Shown: positions 19,081 to 31,619, numbered from the stretch's first letter. The stretch is DNA of 64,000 nt from Hypomyces perniciosus (GCA_008477525.1 SPDT01000013.1:1949554-2013553); one strand, 5' to 3'. Program-made: numbers and translations. The notes: generated from the sequence alone by a model not told the origin.

Positions 19081-22000
19081 ATATTAAAAGATAATGCACT
19101 TTATTAAGCTTTTAGATATAGCTGTAATTAAAGGATTTTATATTAATATTATATTTTTATTAAAGCTTTAAAAAGCAGGGATTTAGCTAATAGGGTATAA
19201 TAATACACTTTATACTAGTACAGCTAGTTTAAACACTATTATAAGGAAAGTAAAGTATAAGTATAATCTTTTATTTCTTTAATATAAGCCCCTATCGCTC
19301 TATATTGCCTTTATCTTTAAGTATACTATATTAAATAGCTTAATAGCTTTTTTTATTTTTCCTAACATAAACTATAATATTTATACAGTATTAAAAAGCA
19401 GGAGAAAACTAATATATAATCCTTTAATACTATAATATAACTTTAAATAGCTTTAGCATTTATAATTAAGATATTTAAGCCTAAAAGCGCTTAAAGCGCT
19501 TATAAAGAATACAAGGAATATATATATTAAAGGAACTATATATATAGAATATAAGGCTTATACTTTTATATACGCGAAATAGGTTATCTTTTATAAACTA
19601 TCTAATAAATAAACATTAAAATTATTCTTTAAAGTATACTAGGATCTTTAAGACTATCCTAAAGGCTATAATAGAGATAACTAGCTTTTAGTATTTAAAA
19701 AAGAATATATTATATAGCTATATATACCTTTTATTAAATAAAAAATAAAAAACTATTTTTAATACTTTTTTTAACTTTATAAGTATAGTAAAGATATAAT
19801 ATAATATTTCTATATATTTGGTTACGCAGGATAATAAAAAAGCTGTAATTGTAGTTAAAAGCTTATTACACTTTTAGATCTAGGTTAATATAAAGGGTAT
19901 TATCCTAGAGCTTGCCCCTTCCTATATATATAAGCCGAATAGCGCTTTAGAATAGGCAGGTTAGGAAATTATAAATAAGTCAATTAAAATGCTAAAAGCT
20001 ATAGGTCTTTTAACTGACTTATAGCCTAAAAGCATAAAAGCTATAGTGTATATTATTTATATAAATCCTATACGCAGCCTTAATATAATATTACCTATCA
20101 ACAAATTAAAGCAATAGTTTTGCGACTTTGCGCCCCTTCTGATAAAGGAGCCTTCCGCGGACCTATAGCTAGACTAAAGCGGTCTCTATATATATAACTG
20201 CTGCGCCTATATGCTTAACAGAGACTATAAGGCTAGCCGGAAAAAGAGAGAATTTAAAACTAAGCCTAGGGGGCTAATTAGATATTTTATTGGCTATACT
20301 GCAAATAATATATATTATATTTAATTACCCTGCCTAGTAAAGGTAATTATTATAAGGAATATACAGTTTAATAAAACTAGCTTCTTTAATAGTAATAAAG
20401 AGATTGCGGATAAACTGTCTATAGCTAAGTTAAATAAACTATTTAATAAGGTTAAAGAAAATAAACTGGAATTTAAACTTTTCCCTATATATATTCCTGC
20501 AGTAAAGAATACCTTTATAGGTAATATAGAAAAAGAGAGTATACCTTTAAAGGTAGCAGAAATACAGAGCATTAAAGACAGTTTAATAAACGCTTTAAGT
20601 AAATTACTAGTATACTTAAAAGGACCTCTTAGTTTTCAAACACTAAAGGCTACCCTAAAACAGTTAATCTTTATAGATAATATTAGCGCACTAATAGAAA
20701 CCCTAAGCAATACTCTAATAAGCGACCTACCTTTCTTTGCGGAAAGGGATATAGCGGAAAAACAGCCTTATATATTAGGGGTATACAACCTAATAAAAGA
20801 GGATAGTCCGCTAAGGCTAGAAGTAGACTAGTATATAAAAGACTCGCCTACTTTTATAAAAAAAGAGCAGACCTTTAAGGAAATGCCAGCTAATAATCCC
20901 TTAAACGGCAAAGCAGTAGCCAATATTTATAAAAGCTTAAAACTTTAAAAGAAATAACCTATAAAAAAGGCCAATAAATACCTCCTAGTATATAGGATTA
21001 AAATGTATACCTTGAATACTGCTTTTAAAGATAATAAGCCTGGTATATATTTAATAATTACTAGGCTTTTTAATTTAATACTATATTAACTACTATTTAA
21101 TTAATAGAAATTAATTAATAATAAATTAAAGAGCTCGGAAATAATATTTACTATTTTTAATACAGTAATAGACTATAAATCTTCCTTTTAGAAAAGTATA
21201 GCTTTTAATAAGCTAATTGTTTACTAGAAGGATTTAGCGAAACTGCTAAAAGACTAAAAAAAGTTTATAAAACACGTACTTAAAGATAAATTTAAGCAAG
21301 CCGCGCACAATAAAATTAATTCTCTGCGCGTAAAAGGAACCTAATAAAAGATACTACACTTAAAGGCAATAATAAAGCTACTACCAGTATATTAAGTTTT
21401 TACTTATAAGTTTAACCAGAACAGAAATCTAGAATACTATAAAGTTTACTTTATAGTTTACAGGGATTTATAAAAGCACTTTACTATAAAGAGTATATAT
21501 ACAGCTATATTAACAGCGCGTTCTTTCTATATACTTATTGCTTTTACAGTAAGATTTAACTTTAAGTTATAGCAGTATAATATTAAAAATACTTTTCTTA
21601 ATACCTTAAAGGACAAGAATTTAAAACTAGTTATATATAAGCTCTTTAAGGGTTTTAAGTAGCTAAATATCTGTCTAAAGCTCGCGAAAGCCTTATATAG
21701 CTTAAAGGACTTATTAAAGCTATAATTTAATAAACTATCTTTAACTTTAAGGCAATAAAGGTTAATCTTAAGCTTTAAAAAGCCTTATCTCTTTTATAAT
21801 AAAGCTTAGAAAATCTTTATTATATTCTATATAGATAATATCTTAATTATATATTATTATAATAATAAAGCTCTTTATATTAAACTACTAAACGCTTTAA
21901 AAGTAAAGTATAAGCTTTATAGTAAAGGAAATATATAATAGTTTTTAAAGATTAAAATCACCTATAACTATATAAAGTATAAGATATACCTTTCCTATAA

Positions 22001-22799
22001 GACTTATTTTGAGAAAATTATAAAATAATTCAAGCTTAATAAAGGAATATAGCTTTTTATAATTTTAATACCTATTATAAAGCTCTAGAAAAATATATTA
22101 TAAACTTTAAAAGCAACTATTAAAATATATTAAAAAAAAGTAAGATCAGTACTTTATACAGATATTATAATAAAGCCTAACATAGCTTATAGCGCCTTAG
22201 CTTTATTATAGTTTTTAACCTACCCTAGCAAAAAGCACTTTAAAGCAGTTAACTAGTTAATCTACTATTTATATATATAGCATTTCTTAACATTTTAATA
22301 TAAAGGGCGCAGGGAAATATAAGTCTTAACTACTTTAAGTAATATTTCTTTTATTAATAATATAAATACTTAAAGATTATCTTAAAAGTATTTTATTATA
22401 CTTTTTTTAAACTTTATCCTATAAAATATAATACACTAAAATATTATTAATATATTTATAATAAAAGCTAAGTTATTTACCTTTACTTAAATAATAAAAA
22501 AGGCTATAAGTTTATATTACCTTTTCTAAAAGATAAAATTTAACCCTAGCGCTAATTAAAATATTAATTATAATAATCAACTAACTCTACATTTTATAAT
22601 TAAAGAGAGTATATAAATTAATACTCGCCTGCATTATATTAATATATAAAATATATAGCTTTAGCAGGAATACTAAAAAAGATTATTTATAGTTTCCTAT
22701 CTTTCCATTAACCTTATACCTACTAATAGGTTTACTAAAGCTTTACTATAGCAGTACTTCAAGCACTTTAAAGCACTATTAAACTTAATAGATATATAG
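19081..22799 (+). pseudogene. Copia B-C integrase, reverse transcriptase and RNase H remnant
   Basis: The integrase portion (about 19100-20600) is recognised mainly by position. Reverse transcriptase starts near 21380 (QVFTYKFNQNRNLEYYKVYF; KWVFKxKxxxxG-KARLV in active copies). It continues with NTFLNTLKDKNLKLVIYKLF and ALYSLKDLLKL, then has FYIDNILII at about 21825-21850 (YVDD changed to YIDN) and KYKLYSKGNI...FLKIKI. RNase H retains SDASFAD-like sequence near 22340-22370. The C terminus at 22650-22799 reads FIVSYLSINLIPTNRFTKALL then FKHFKALLNLIDI and a stop. Domain order is typical Copia. It is dead because of numerous RIP stops and the altered catalytic Asp. Confidence 0.82.
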
Positions 22800-24120
22800 T
22801 TACTAGAATAAAATATATAAAAATACAGGAAACCAGTTAATTCTAGCCTATAGGCCGCCAGCTATAAAGGTATATCCTATTACTGCAATAACTATTCTCT
22901 AAAAGCTTTCTAGCCTTTGCGCGCCTACGCATAAAAGGCATTATTATTATTATTACTGCTGCTTAAGGCAATAGCCTCCTTAAAGTAAACTAAATTCTCC
23001 TCCTTTAACAGGTTAAATTAAAGGCATAACGCCTTTTTATACCAGGTTGCCATTTAATTATATAAGCTTATAAGCATATAAAAAAAAAGAGTATATTTAC
23101 CTAATTATCCTCTTTACTTACAGCTTAAAAGAGCTGGCATACAATTAATACAAGTATTAAATAACTATAAAGTATATAATTAAATAAAGCAATATAGGTA
23201 AATTAAAGAAAAGCTTATTAAAGGGTATATTAATAATTACTACCAAAATAAACAGTATATTGCTGAGAGTAGGCGATAGAAATATATTAAGAGAAGTCTC
23301 CTTTACTAGCGATTGCCGACTTCAGATAACCTTTATAAAAAGGGGATAATAGCATAGTAGCAGGGGTAGCGGCAGGAGCAGCCTCTAAAGTAGCAGCAGT
23401 AGCGACAGGGGCAGGGGCTAGGACAGCAGCAGCAGGAGGAGGAGCCGATAAAGATAAGGATAAAGCTGCTTCAACAGCGAGGCATACTTTATAAATAGCA
23501 GCCAAGCGCACGTTAAAAGCGGCAACAGCCGCAGCACGCCTAGACTAGCCGGGACCAGCTAGCGCAGGAGCAGGAGCTGGCGCAGGAGCAGGCGCAGGAG
23601 CAGTAATAGGCGTGGCCGCTTAGCCAGCCGAGCGACTAACGCCGCGATAAGCCACCTTCAGGGGGCGACTACAACCACGCTTTACTAACAAGGTATTCTT
23701 TTTCTGCGATTTCGCTGTCAGCTAATAAATACATAGCGCGAAAGGAATTAGTCGGAAGCGTAATACTTATAGCAGGGGCTATATTACTATTGATATTATT
23801 ATTAATATTAATAATAATAATATTAATAACTAAAGAAGAAGAGCGAGGAATAAAGGCTAGGGGGGCAGTTAATATACCTATTCTAGCTGTTTAGGACCGA
23901 TTCACCTGCTTAAAAGCTTTATTATTCAACTTCTTATTGTTACAGAACAACAATAGCTATAGCGCTTATATTCCTTTCACCTTTATAATAGAATATCAAT
24001 ACATGTTTATAATAAGGAGCTTTTGACTAAGCAAAAAAGGCTTTAAAAGCGCAGCCAGTCAGTTATAACACTATAAATAGGCTAGAGTAGCAGTTAATAA
24101 GGTATTGGGAATAGCTTTAT
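22800..24120 (+). other. Copia B-C interval between pol and the 3' LTR
   Basis: 1.3 kb with no named domain. At 23290-23720 a GC-rich Ala-coding block is nearly open on both strands. The minus strand gives about 130 codons with repeated APAPAP and then AAAVAAFNVRLAAIYKV...LSPFYKGYLKSAIASKGDFS. The plus strand gives GAGAGAGAGAG, AASKVAAVATGAGARTAAAG and similar. From 23790 to 23830 there are ATT/AAT repeats. The same organisation is present beside the 3' LTRs at 14585, 46782 and 62350. It may be an extra ORF in sense or antisense, or untranslated sequence. Confidence 0.5.
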
Positions 24121-24133
24121 TAATTGGGGGGTA
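24121..24133 (+). other. Polypurine tract of Copia B-C
   Basis: TAATTGGGGGGTA immediately precedes the 3' LTR. The same G run appears at the equivalent place in the other copies (reverse complement at 14585 and 46782). Confidence 0.75.
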
Positions 24134-24399
24134 TATTAGGTTAAGTAGGCCAGGGCCTTACCGCTTATTAGCGCTAAGGAGCTTTTATCTGCTATATAAG
24201 CAGATATAAACTAATATATATATCGTATAAGCGATATATTAGACTATACAGGCGCTTATAAAGCGCCTATATACAGCTTCTTCTTTATATTAGCTATGTA
24301 TATATATAGCGAGGCTACTATAGTATATTCTCTTTTATAAAATCAAGCTTTGTTTCCTATCTCTCTATACTCTATATAGCTGTACTGCGCTCCGCTATA
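24134..24399 (+). repeat. 3' LTR of Copia B-C
   Basis: 266 bp, TATTAGGTTAAGTAGGCCAG...GCGCTCCGCTATA. The right duplication TACTT lies at 24400-24404, directly followed by resumed reverse-transcriptase sequence of Copia D-A. Confidence 0.92.
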
Positions 24400-24404
24400 T
24401 ACTT

Positions 24405-27400
24405 TTTATAGTAAAACGCTTTTATAAATCTCTGTATATTATAAAATAAGCTTTATAGCATTTTAGATTTTTATTTTAGTTAAACTTATAAATAAAAACC
24501 TAATATACTAGTAATAGCTTTATTATTACCTTTAAGTATAGTATTTCTTACTAGGTTCTTTTTATATATAGAGAATTAATTTTATTATATATAGTTTACT
24601 TAAACTTATTTTTAAATAAGTATTTTATAAGCTCCTTTTAATCTTTTAGCAGTTTTATTAAATCATTTTAGTAAATAGTTTGCTTATTAAAAGCTATACT
24701 TTTTTAAAAGGAAGATTTATAGTCTATTACTATACTAAAAACAGTAAATACTATTTCTATACTCTTTAATTTATTATTTATCGGCTTTTATTAATTAAGT
24801 TATAGTTAATATAGTATTAAATTAAAGAGTTTAGTAATTATTAAATATATACTAGGCTTATTATCTTTAAAAGCAGTACTTAAAGTATATATTTTAGTTT
24901 TATATACTAGGAGATATTTATTAGCCTTTTTTATAGGTTATTTCCCTTAAAGTTTTAAGCTCCTATAAATATTAACTATTACTTTACTACTTAAAGGATT
25001 ATTAATTCGCTTTTCTTTAAAAGTCTACTTTTCTTTTATAAAAATAGGTAAGTCTTTTATACACTAGTCTACTTTTAGCTTTAATAGACTATCCTCCTTT
25101 ATTAGGTTATATACCTTTAATATATAAGGCTTTTTCCTCCACTATATCCTTTTCTGCAGAAAGGGGTAAATTACTTACTAAAGTATTATTTAAGGTTCCT
25201 GTTAATACGCTAGTATTATTTATAGAGATTAACTGTTTTAAGGTAGCCTTTAGTATTTAAAGACTAAAAGGTCCTTTTAAATGCGCTAATAGCTTATTTA
25301 AAGTATTTATTAAGCTATTTTTAATACTTTATATCTCTACTACTTTTAAAGGTATACTCTCTTTTTTTATATTATTTATAAAGGTATTCTTTACTACAGG
25401 AATATATATTAAAAAGAGTTTAAATTCCAGCTTATTTTCTTTAACCTTATTAAATAGTTTATTTAACTTAGCTATAAATAGTTTATCTGCAATCTTTTTA
25501 TTACTATTAAAAAAACTAATTTTATTAAACTATAGATTCTTTATAACAATTACTGTTACTAGGCGGGGTAATTAAATGCAATATATATTATTTACAGTAT
25601 AGCTAATAAAATATCTAATTAGCCCCCTAGGCTTAGTTTTAAATTCTCTCTTTTTCCAGTTAGCTTTATAGTCTCTATTAAGTATATAGGCGCAGCAGCT
25701 ATATATATAAAGCCTGCTTTAATCTGGCTATAGGTTTATGGAAGGCTCTTTTATTAGAAGGGGTATAAAGTTATAGAACTATTACTTTAATTTATTAATA
25801 GGTAATATTATATTAAAGCTGCGTATAGGATTTATATTAATGATATATACTGCAGCTTTTGCGCTCTTTGGCTATAAGTCGGTTAGGAGACCTGTAGCTT
25901 TTAGTATTTTAATTAATTTATTTATAATTTCCTAACCTACCTGTTTTAAAGCGCTGTTTAGCTTATATATATAGGAAAGGGTAAGCTTTAAGATAATACC
26001 CTCTATATTAGCTTAAATCTAAAAGCGTAATAAGCTTCTAACTGTAATTATAGCTTTTTTATTATTTTACTTAAAGAAATATATAGAGACGTTATATTGC
26101 GTCTTTACTATACTTATAAAGTTAAAAAGAGTATTAAAGACAGTTTCTTGTTTTTTATTTAATAACAAGTATATATATAACTATATAATCTATTTTTCTT
26201 TAAATATTAGAAGCTAGTTATCTTTATTATAGCCTTTAGGATAGTCTTAAAGATCCTAGTGCACTTTAAAGAATAGTTTTAGTGCTTATTTATTAAATAG
26301 TCTGTAAAAGATAACCTATTTTACATATATAAAAGTATAAGCTTTATATTCTATATGCGTAGTTCCCTTAATATATATATTCCTTACATTCTTTATAAGC
26401 GCTTTAAGCGCTTCTAGGCCTAGATATTCTAATTATAGATACTAAAGCTGTTTAAAGTTATATTATAGTATTAAGGGATTATATATTGGTTTTCTTTTGC
26501 TTTTTAATGTTATATAAATCCTATAATTTATGTTAAGAAAAATAAAAAAAGCTATTAAGCCGCTTAGTATAGTATATTTAGGGATAGAGGCAATATAAAG
26601 CGATAAAGGCTTATATTAAAGAAATAAAAGATTATACCTATACTTTACTTTTTTTATAATAAGGTTTAAATTGGCTGTACTAGTATAAAGTGTATTATTA
26701 TACTTTATTAATTAAATCCCTGCTTTCTAAAGCTTTAATAAAAATATAATATTAATATAAAATCCTTTAACTACAACTATATCTAAAAGCTTAATAAAGG
26801 GCATTATTTTCTAATATAGATTATAGAGAGTATCTTTTATTAAATAATAACCTCTTTTAATTATTAGATAGCTAGCTTTTCCTGCTTTAATATAATCCTT
26901 TTCTGTATTTAAAATAAAGGAGCTAGGAATAAGGTAATTCCTGCTATTTATAAGATAAATAGTACTATATATATTAAAGAGAGTACTTTAAGAGATGCGG
27001 TAAAGTATATCCTGTATATTAATATATATTAATATATTTATTGAGTATACTATAAGGCTTATATCTTTTTTATTAATTAGGCCTAAAGAGATTAAAGCAG
27101 CTATAATAGTTAAGGCTATTCCTCCCTATATTAAGGCAGTAAAGTTAATACCCCTTTTACTAAACTTCTTATAGGTAGCCTACTATTTATTTTCTTACAG
27201 GCGCGCGCGAATTTCTGTAGCCTATTTAAATATAAAAGTATATTTCCCTTTTTTATTAGGCCTTTTAATAAGCGCAGTATATACTTTACTATAGTTATTT
27301 AAAGGCTAAGCGTGCCTTTTAGGTCTATAAAGGCACTTTTTGCTAATAAAAGGCTTTAAGTATATATTACTACTGCCTAATACATTATTAAAGCGGTTAT

Positions 27401-28760
27401 TAAGTGTTATATTTTGTCGAGGGGGAATTGGCACTCCAAAACACACACACAATACACACACACACCCACACACAACAACTGGTATCGAGCGCGGGAACCG
27501 CGCTCCTAACAGAACCACGAAGCGGCGATTGAGTAATGTAGGGGCTAAAAAGATACTGCGGATCATTTGATCATAATGCCGGCAGCCAAAAGCAACCAAC
27601 GGTTACTTTCATACGCCTCAGCGACTATGTTCTCACAGGTGGGGTTATGTGTTGAAGGGGGAAGAAGGTTGTTGTTTATTAAACTAGGTCTATCTGTATG
27701 TCTTTATACTCCCGTGCTTTCCTAATCCAGTAGCTGCTTAAATAAGCAGCCAACCTTTCTCGGGTAAGCTAACAAGAAAAAATGCTGGTGCGTTAGGCAT
27801 ATCAGTTACCCCCAACAAAATATAAAAGCTATAAATATAATTCTCTATATTCTTTAAAGTATTCAGGAAAAGCCATTTAAACTAGTTAAAGGAATAGATT
27901 TTATTCCTTTTACTGCTTTTAATTAAGCTGTCTATATAGTATAAGTAGTAGGCAGTAAAGCTTAAAGTAAAGTATACTCTAATAGCTTTAAAGAAAGCTA
28001 TTTAGGAAGCTGTTCCTATAACCTTTAAAAGCTAATACTTTACTGTATTTATATAAATATACGCTTAATAAATATATTACACTTCTGGCCTAATATTCCC
28101 GCACTCTGCTTTATATAGTATATATTAATAGGATAAATATACTTCCTTCTATATTATATTTTTGCAAAGAGCTAGTTAATCTTTAAGCTTTTTAATAATT
28201 TAGTGAATAGTAAACTTAATATTAAAGTCCCTATTATTATTAGAGGCTACTATAGTAGTAGTAAAGGCTAGGGCTGCGGCTTTAAGGTCTATTAAAACTA
28301 AAGTATAGATACTAAAGTTAACTGTTTTCTAGATTTAATTTAGGATTATATTACTGGCCTTTTTCTTTTCTTTATTTAAAGTAATATTAAACTAGTGCTC
28401 TTAAAGTATATTATTATAGTAAGCAGAGATATCTGCTATAAAGGCATTAAAATTAAACTTTTATATTATATATTCCTTTACTTTTATTAAAGTAAATAGC
28501 TTAATAGCAGGGAAATAGTTATTTAACTAATTAAAGAGATTAAGATTAATCTTATTTTAAACCCTAATAGTAGTTATATAGTTAGTTAAAATAGTAATCC
28601 ATTTAATTTACTAGACTATTAATTCTAGTTTTGTAAAAGTAATATCTTTTACGCTATTTATTATAAAAGATAGCTTTAACAGCTTAAAGGCGAGGGTAAA
28701 GGGTATAAGGAGAGATATAATATTAAAGTAAAAGTTTCTAGTAACTTTAATTATTACTAC
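24405..28760 (-). pseudogene. Copia D-A gag, protease, integrase and N-terminal RT remnant
   Basis: Minus-strand counterpart of 17700-21490 in Copia B-C, readable by aligning the two copies by eye. RT N terminus is near 24405-24600, integrase about 25200-26700, protease about 26850-27080, gag about 27100-28650. The sequence is interrupted at 27413-27819 by a solo LTR inside gag. Stops are frequent. Comparing the two Copia copies shows mostly C/T and G/A differences. The opposed frames overlapping 27306-27599 run across the solo LTR and are not genes. Confidence 0.7.
27413..27819. mobile_element. Solo LTR of the X Gypsy family, best-preserved copy
   Basis: 407 bp, TTTGTCGAGGGGGAATTGGC...TTACCCCCAACAAA, with 4-bp duplication ATAT at 27409-27412 and 27820-27823. 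It contains an intact CA-rich tract (27440-27477) and a perfect hairpin GAGCGCGG-GAA-CCGCGCTC (27487-27505). Two homologous LTRs bound the X element at 31624 and 43318, where the CA tract is progressively converted to TA. With no internal sequence, it presumably arose by LTR-LTR recombination. It lies in the gag remnant of Copia D-A. Confidence 0.85.
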
Positions 28761-28773
28761 CTGGGCTTATAAC
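28761..28773 (-). other. Primer binding site of Copia D-A
   Basis: The plus strand reads CTGGGCTTATAAC directly before the right LTR. On the minus strand this gives GTTATAAGCCCAG after the 5' LTR, complementary to the initiator tRNA-Met anticodon arm apart from RIP-type changes. Confidence 0.7.
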
Positions 28774-29039
28774 TGTAGCAGAGCGCGGTATAGCTATATA
28801 AAGTATAGAGAAATAGGAAATAAAGTTTGATTTTATGAAAGAGAATATGCTATAGTGGCCTCGCTATATATATATATAGCTAATATAAAGAAAAAGCTGT
28901 ATGCAGGCACTTTATAAGTGCCTGTATAGTTTGATATATCGTTTATGCGATATATGTGTTAGCTTGTATCTGCTTACATAGCAGATAAGAGCTCCCTAGC
29001 GCCGGCAAGCAGTAGGGCCCCGGCCTACTTAACCTAACA
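28774..29039 (-). repeat. 5' LTR of Copia D-A
   Basis: 266 bp, TGTAGCAGAGCGCGGTATAG...TACTTAACCTAACA on the plus strand. TG...CA ends are intact. ATTAC follows at 29040-29044 as the right target duplication. It is the least altered LTR of this family at its ends. Confidence 0.9.
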
Positions 29040-29044
29040 ATTAC

Positions 29045-31619
29045 TTTTTTATTACCTGCAGTTTATTAAGTAAAAATAGCTTATTTTTTTAGTATAATAG
29101 GTTTTTTCCTGGCAGTATCTTGATTTTATAGTCCTAGGCCTATTATAAAAGAAACTTATTTACTGTCTTTAACAGGAAAGTATTATATAAGTTATACAGC
29201 TAAAATAGCAGTTTTTTTAGGATATCCAGCTTATTAAACTTAGGTTTCCCTGCTATAAATTTCCTAATATTAGCAGCTATAATCTTTTTTAATTATGCCA
29301 GGGAATAGTATTTATTAATAAAGTTATATATTTCTTTAGGTAATACTATTTTTACTTTAATATAGTTTCCCTATCCTGTAAGTATTTATTAGAAAAACTT
29401 ATCTAGGAGCTTTAATAAGGTAATAAGTATTAGTTCTTTAATTTTAAGAGCTTAGTTAATCTCCTTTTAGGTTACTTTTATTATATAAATATATTGTTAT
29501 TAACAGAAAGTAATAAAGTTTATAGCTGCTATTATTTATATATCCGCTATATTTAAGTGTATTTCCTAATCTTAAAGTTTAGTTTAGTTTTGCGACAATA
29601 ATATATTAAAAAGTAATAGTAATAGCTTTAATAAAGGTTTCCCTTTTTATTATTAACTGTAAATTATAGGGGCAGGCAATAGTTTTATATATACTTAATT
29701 TAAGATTATTTATACCTATATTTCTTTATTATTAGTTCTATTATACCTCCAGGTTATATAGTAATCTTAGTTTAGCGTTAAAGCTTATACAATATATAGT
29801 TTAAGGGCCTTTTCTTTAATTAAGTTATAGTCTATTTCTTTTAAAGTATTTTTAACTAATAGTTGCTAGTATAATATAATTCGTTATCCAGTTAGGTTAA
29901 GCTTTGCTTTATTTAAAGCGTCTTTAACTATTAGTTACTAGTAATATATACTTTTTATATTAGCTTTAGCGAAGTTATTTTTTATTTCAATTACTATTAA
30001 AACTTATATAAAGCTGGCTATACTTTTTAGGAAATAATAGTTATAATAGTAATAGGAGTTAACGGTAATAGTTAACTCCTTTTAATTAATATTAAAGTTA
30101 TATTTTCTTAGCTATAAAAGGCTAAAGATTATAAATATATTATTAGGGATATTTATAATAAAGAAAAGGCAAAGTTCTTTATAACAGCTAATTATAGTTT
30201 ATATAATAAAAAAGTTTAAAGTTTTATTGGCTATATTTTTATCAGTAAGTAAAAGATTCTTAGTAAATAGCAGTTATTAGGTAATAATATTAAATCCCTT
30301 AATAAAAGCGCAGTTAATAAAAGCTTAAAGTATATAACTGCTATTTATTAAAGCTTTTATATTAATATAAATATTATATATAACACATAGTATAGTTTAT
30401 ATTAAAAGGGATTTACTATCTATTAATTTAAATTTAAAGGGTTTTAAATTAAAAAGATAATAATAAATCTATTCTAGGATAACAGTTTTATTTATAGTTA
30501 ACCTCTATTTATAACTTTCAGTAAAGGTTAATCTTTTCCCTAATTCGCGAATTAGGTCTAAATTCCTAATAGGTAAGGCTAGCTAAACTAGGGTAGATTA
30601 AAAGTTAATCAGGCAGCGCTACTGTTATTATCTTTATTAATATTTAGAGAGGGTATATCGTTTAAGGCTTAAATTTATAAATTACCTAGGCATTACAGGT
30701 AATATTAGCGCGCTACTAAAGTTTAATTATTATACTTTACTAGGCTATTTTATTATTAGCTTTAAGGTACTGCTAGGTTAAGGTATAGTTAATATAGCTA
30801 AACTTAATAATTTTAATTTTATATCTAGTATAAATTACTTTAATATATATTAAACTGCTTTTTCTTATTATATTTATTAAAGCTATAGTTTACTTTTTTA
30901 TAGTAAAAGTAAAGTCCTTTAGTAATATATTCCTCGCAAAAAACTTAAAGGTAAAGTAGCAGGGTATATATAATATTTAACTATATTAGGTTACTGGCTA
31001 GCGCTAAGGCAGCAGCTTAATTATTCTACTAGTATTAATAATATTACTATTAATGTTAATACTACTACTATTAATAGCTTTATTAATACTAGCCTATTTA
31101 AGCAGCGCGGAAGGCGTTATAGTAGGCGCCCTTTTAAAGCCTATTATAGATAGTCTAGTAGAGTTAACATTATTCGGTAAAGTTAAACTTATCTGGCTTA
31201 ATTACTTAAGTCTTTATAGCGTTAGCAAACTCTTAAAAGACCTTTATCTTTAAAGCCTTTATTATCTGCTTAGCAGTTTTACGGCATTTACTGCTTAATA
31301 CAAATAACTTTATTATAAAGTTTTAAAAAGGCTTATTTAATATATATAAATTATTAAAAGACTATAATGCCTTTTAGGACAGGTTAATTGTTTTATATTG
31401 CTTATTAAAATTAGCGAAAAGTATTATATTAATCTCTTAATACTATTAAGCGGGGTTATTAAAACTCTTAATAATAGTATTAAAGTTTTTTTATTATAGT
31501 TAATATATATTTCCTTTTAAAAGGCCTATAATATATAGAATCTTTTTAAGTTTAATTGAAAAGATTAATTAATTGCCTGTAAAGGTAATATTAATCTAGG
31601 AATACTAATTAATATATTC
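29045..31619 (-). pseudogene. Gypsy Y gag-protease-RT N-terminal remnant
   Basis: Minus-strand reading near 29050-29300 gives a linker like FLLNKLQVIKKQL, preceded by a DYKIKILPGKN segment (DHxIxLxPGxxPP in active elements). This is the segment just before the Gypsy reverse transcriptase, which continues at 14318. Sequence further right (29400-31619) should encode protease and most of gag, but it is too decayed to place motifs. The Leu-rich plus-strand frame at 31053-31253 is antisense chance. The piece ends at TTAC, the target duplication of element X. Confidence 0.65.

Larger units (their letters stand above)
17270..24399 (+). mobile_element. Copia element B-C, plus strand, 7.1 kb, complete but RIP-decayed
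   Basis: Two 266-bp LTRs (17270-17535, 24134-24399) are flanked by TACTC (17265-17269) and TACTT (24400-24404), a 5-bp duplication with one C-to-T change. Next to the left LTR is the initiator tRNA-Met primer site, and before the right LTR a G-rich polypurine tract. The plus strand carries gag, protease, integrase, reverse transcriptase and RNase H in Copia order up to 22799. A 1.3-kb interval without recognised function follows. Stops are scattered through every gene. It inserted into the reverse-transcriptase gene of Copia D-A. Confidence 0.92.
14319..29039 (-). mobile_element. Copia element D-A, minus strand, split by Copia B-C and a solo LTR
   Basis: Two 266-bp LTRs (14319-14584 and 28774-29039) are flanked by the 5-bp duplication ATTAC (14314-14318 and 29040-29044). 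The element lies inside the reverse-transcriptase linker of Gypsy Y. A tRNA primer site is beside the right LTR and a polypurine tract beside the left one, so transcription is leftward. Pol is interrupted at 17269/24405 by Copia B-C, and gag at 27413 by a solo LTR. Without insertions it would be about 7.2 kb, close to B-C in length and layout. Confidence 0.9.

Noticed and set aside
27433..27480. Regular short repeats as a CRISPR array or telomere
   Set aside because: This is a CA-rich tract inside an LTR repeated at 31650 and 43340. There are no spacers, and no TTAGGG arrays occur in the window.
27306..27599. Overlapping frames on both strands
   Set aside because: They cross the solo LTR with its CA tract and hairpin. 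His/Thr repeats on one strand and Val/Cys repeats on the other come from CACACA.
31053..31253. Leu/Ile-rich 66-codon frame
   Set aside because: It is antisense to decayed Gypsy gag-pol, and the composition is what TTA/CTA-rich sequence gives.
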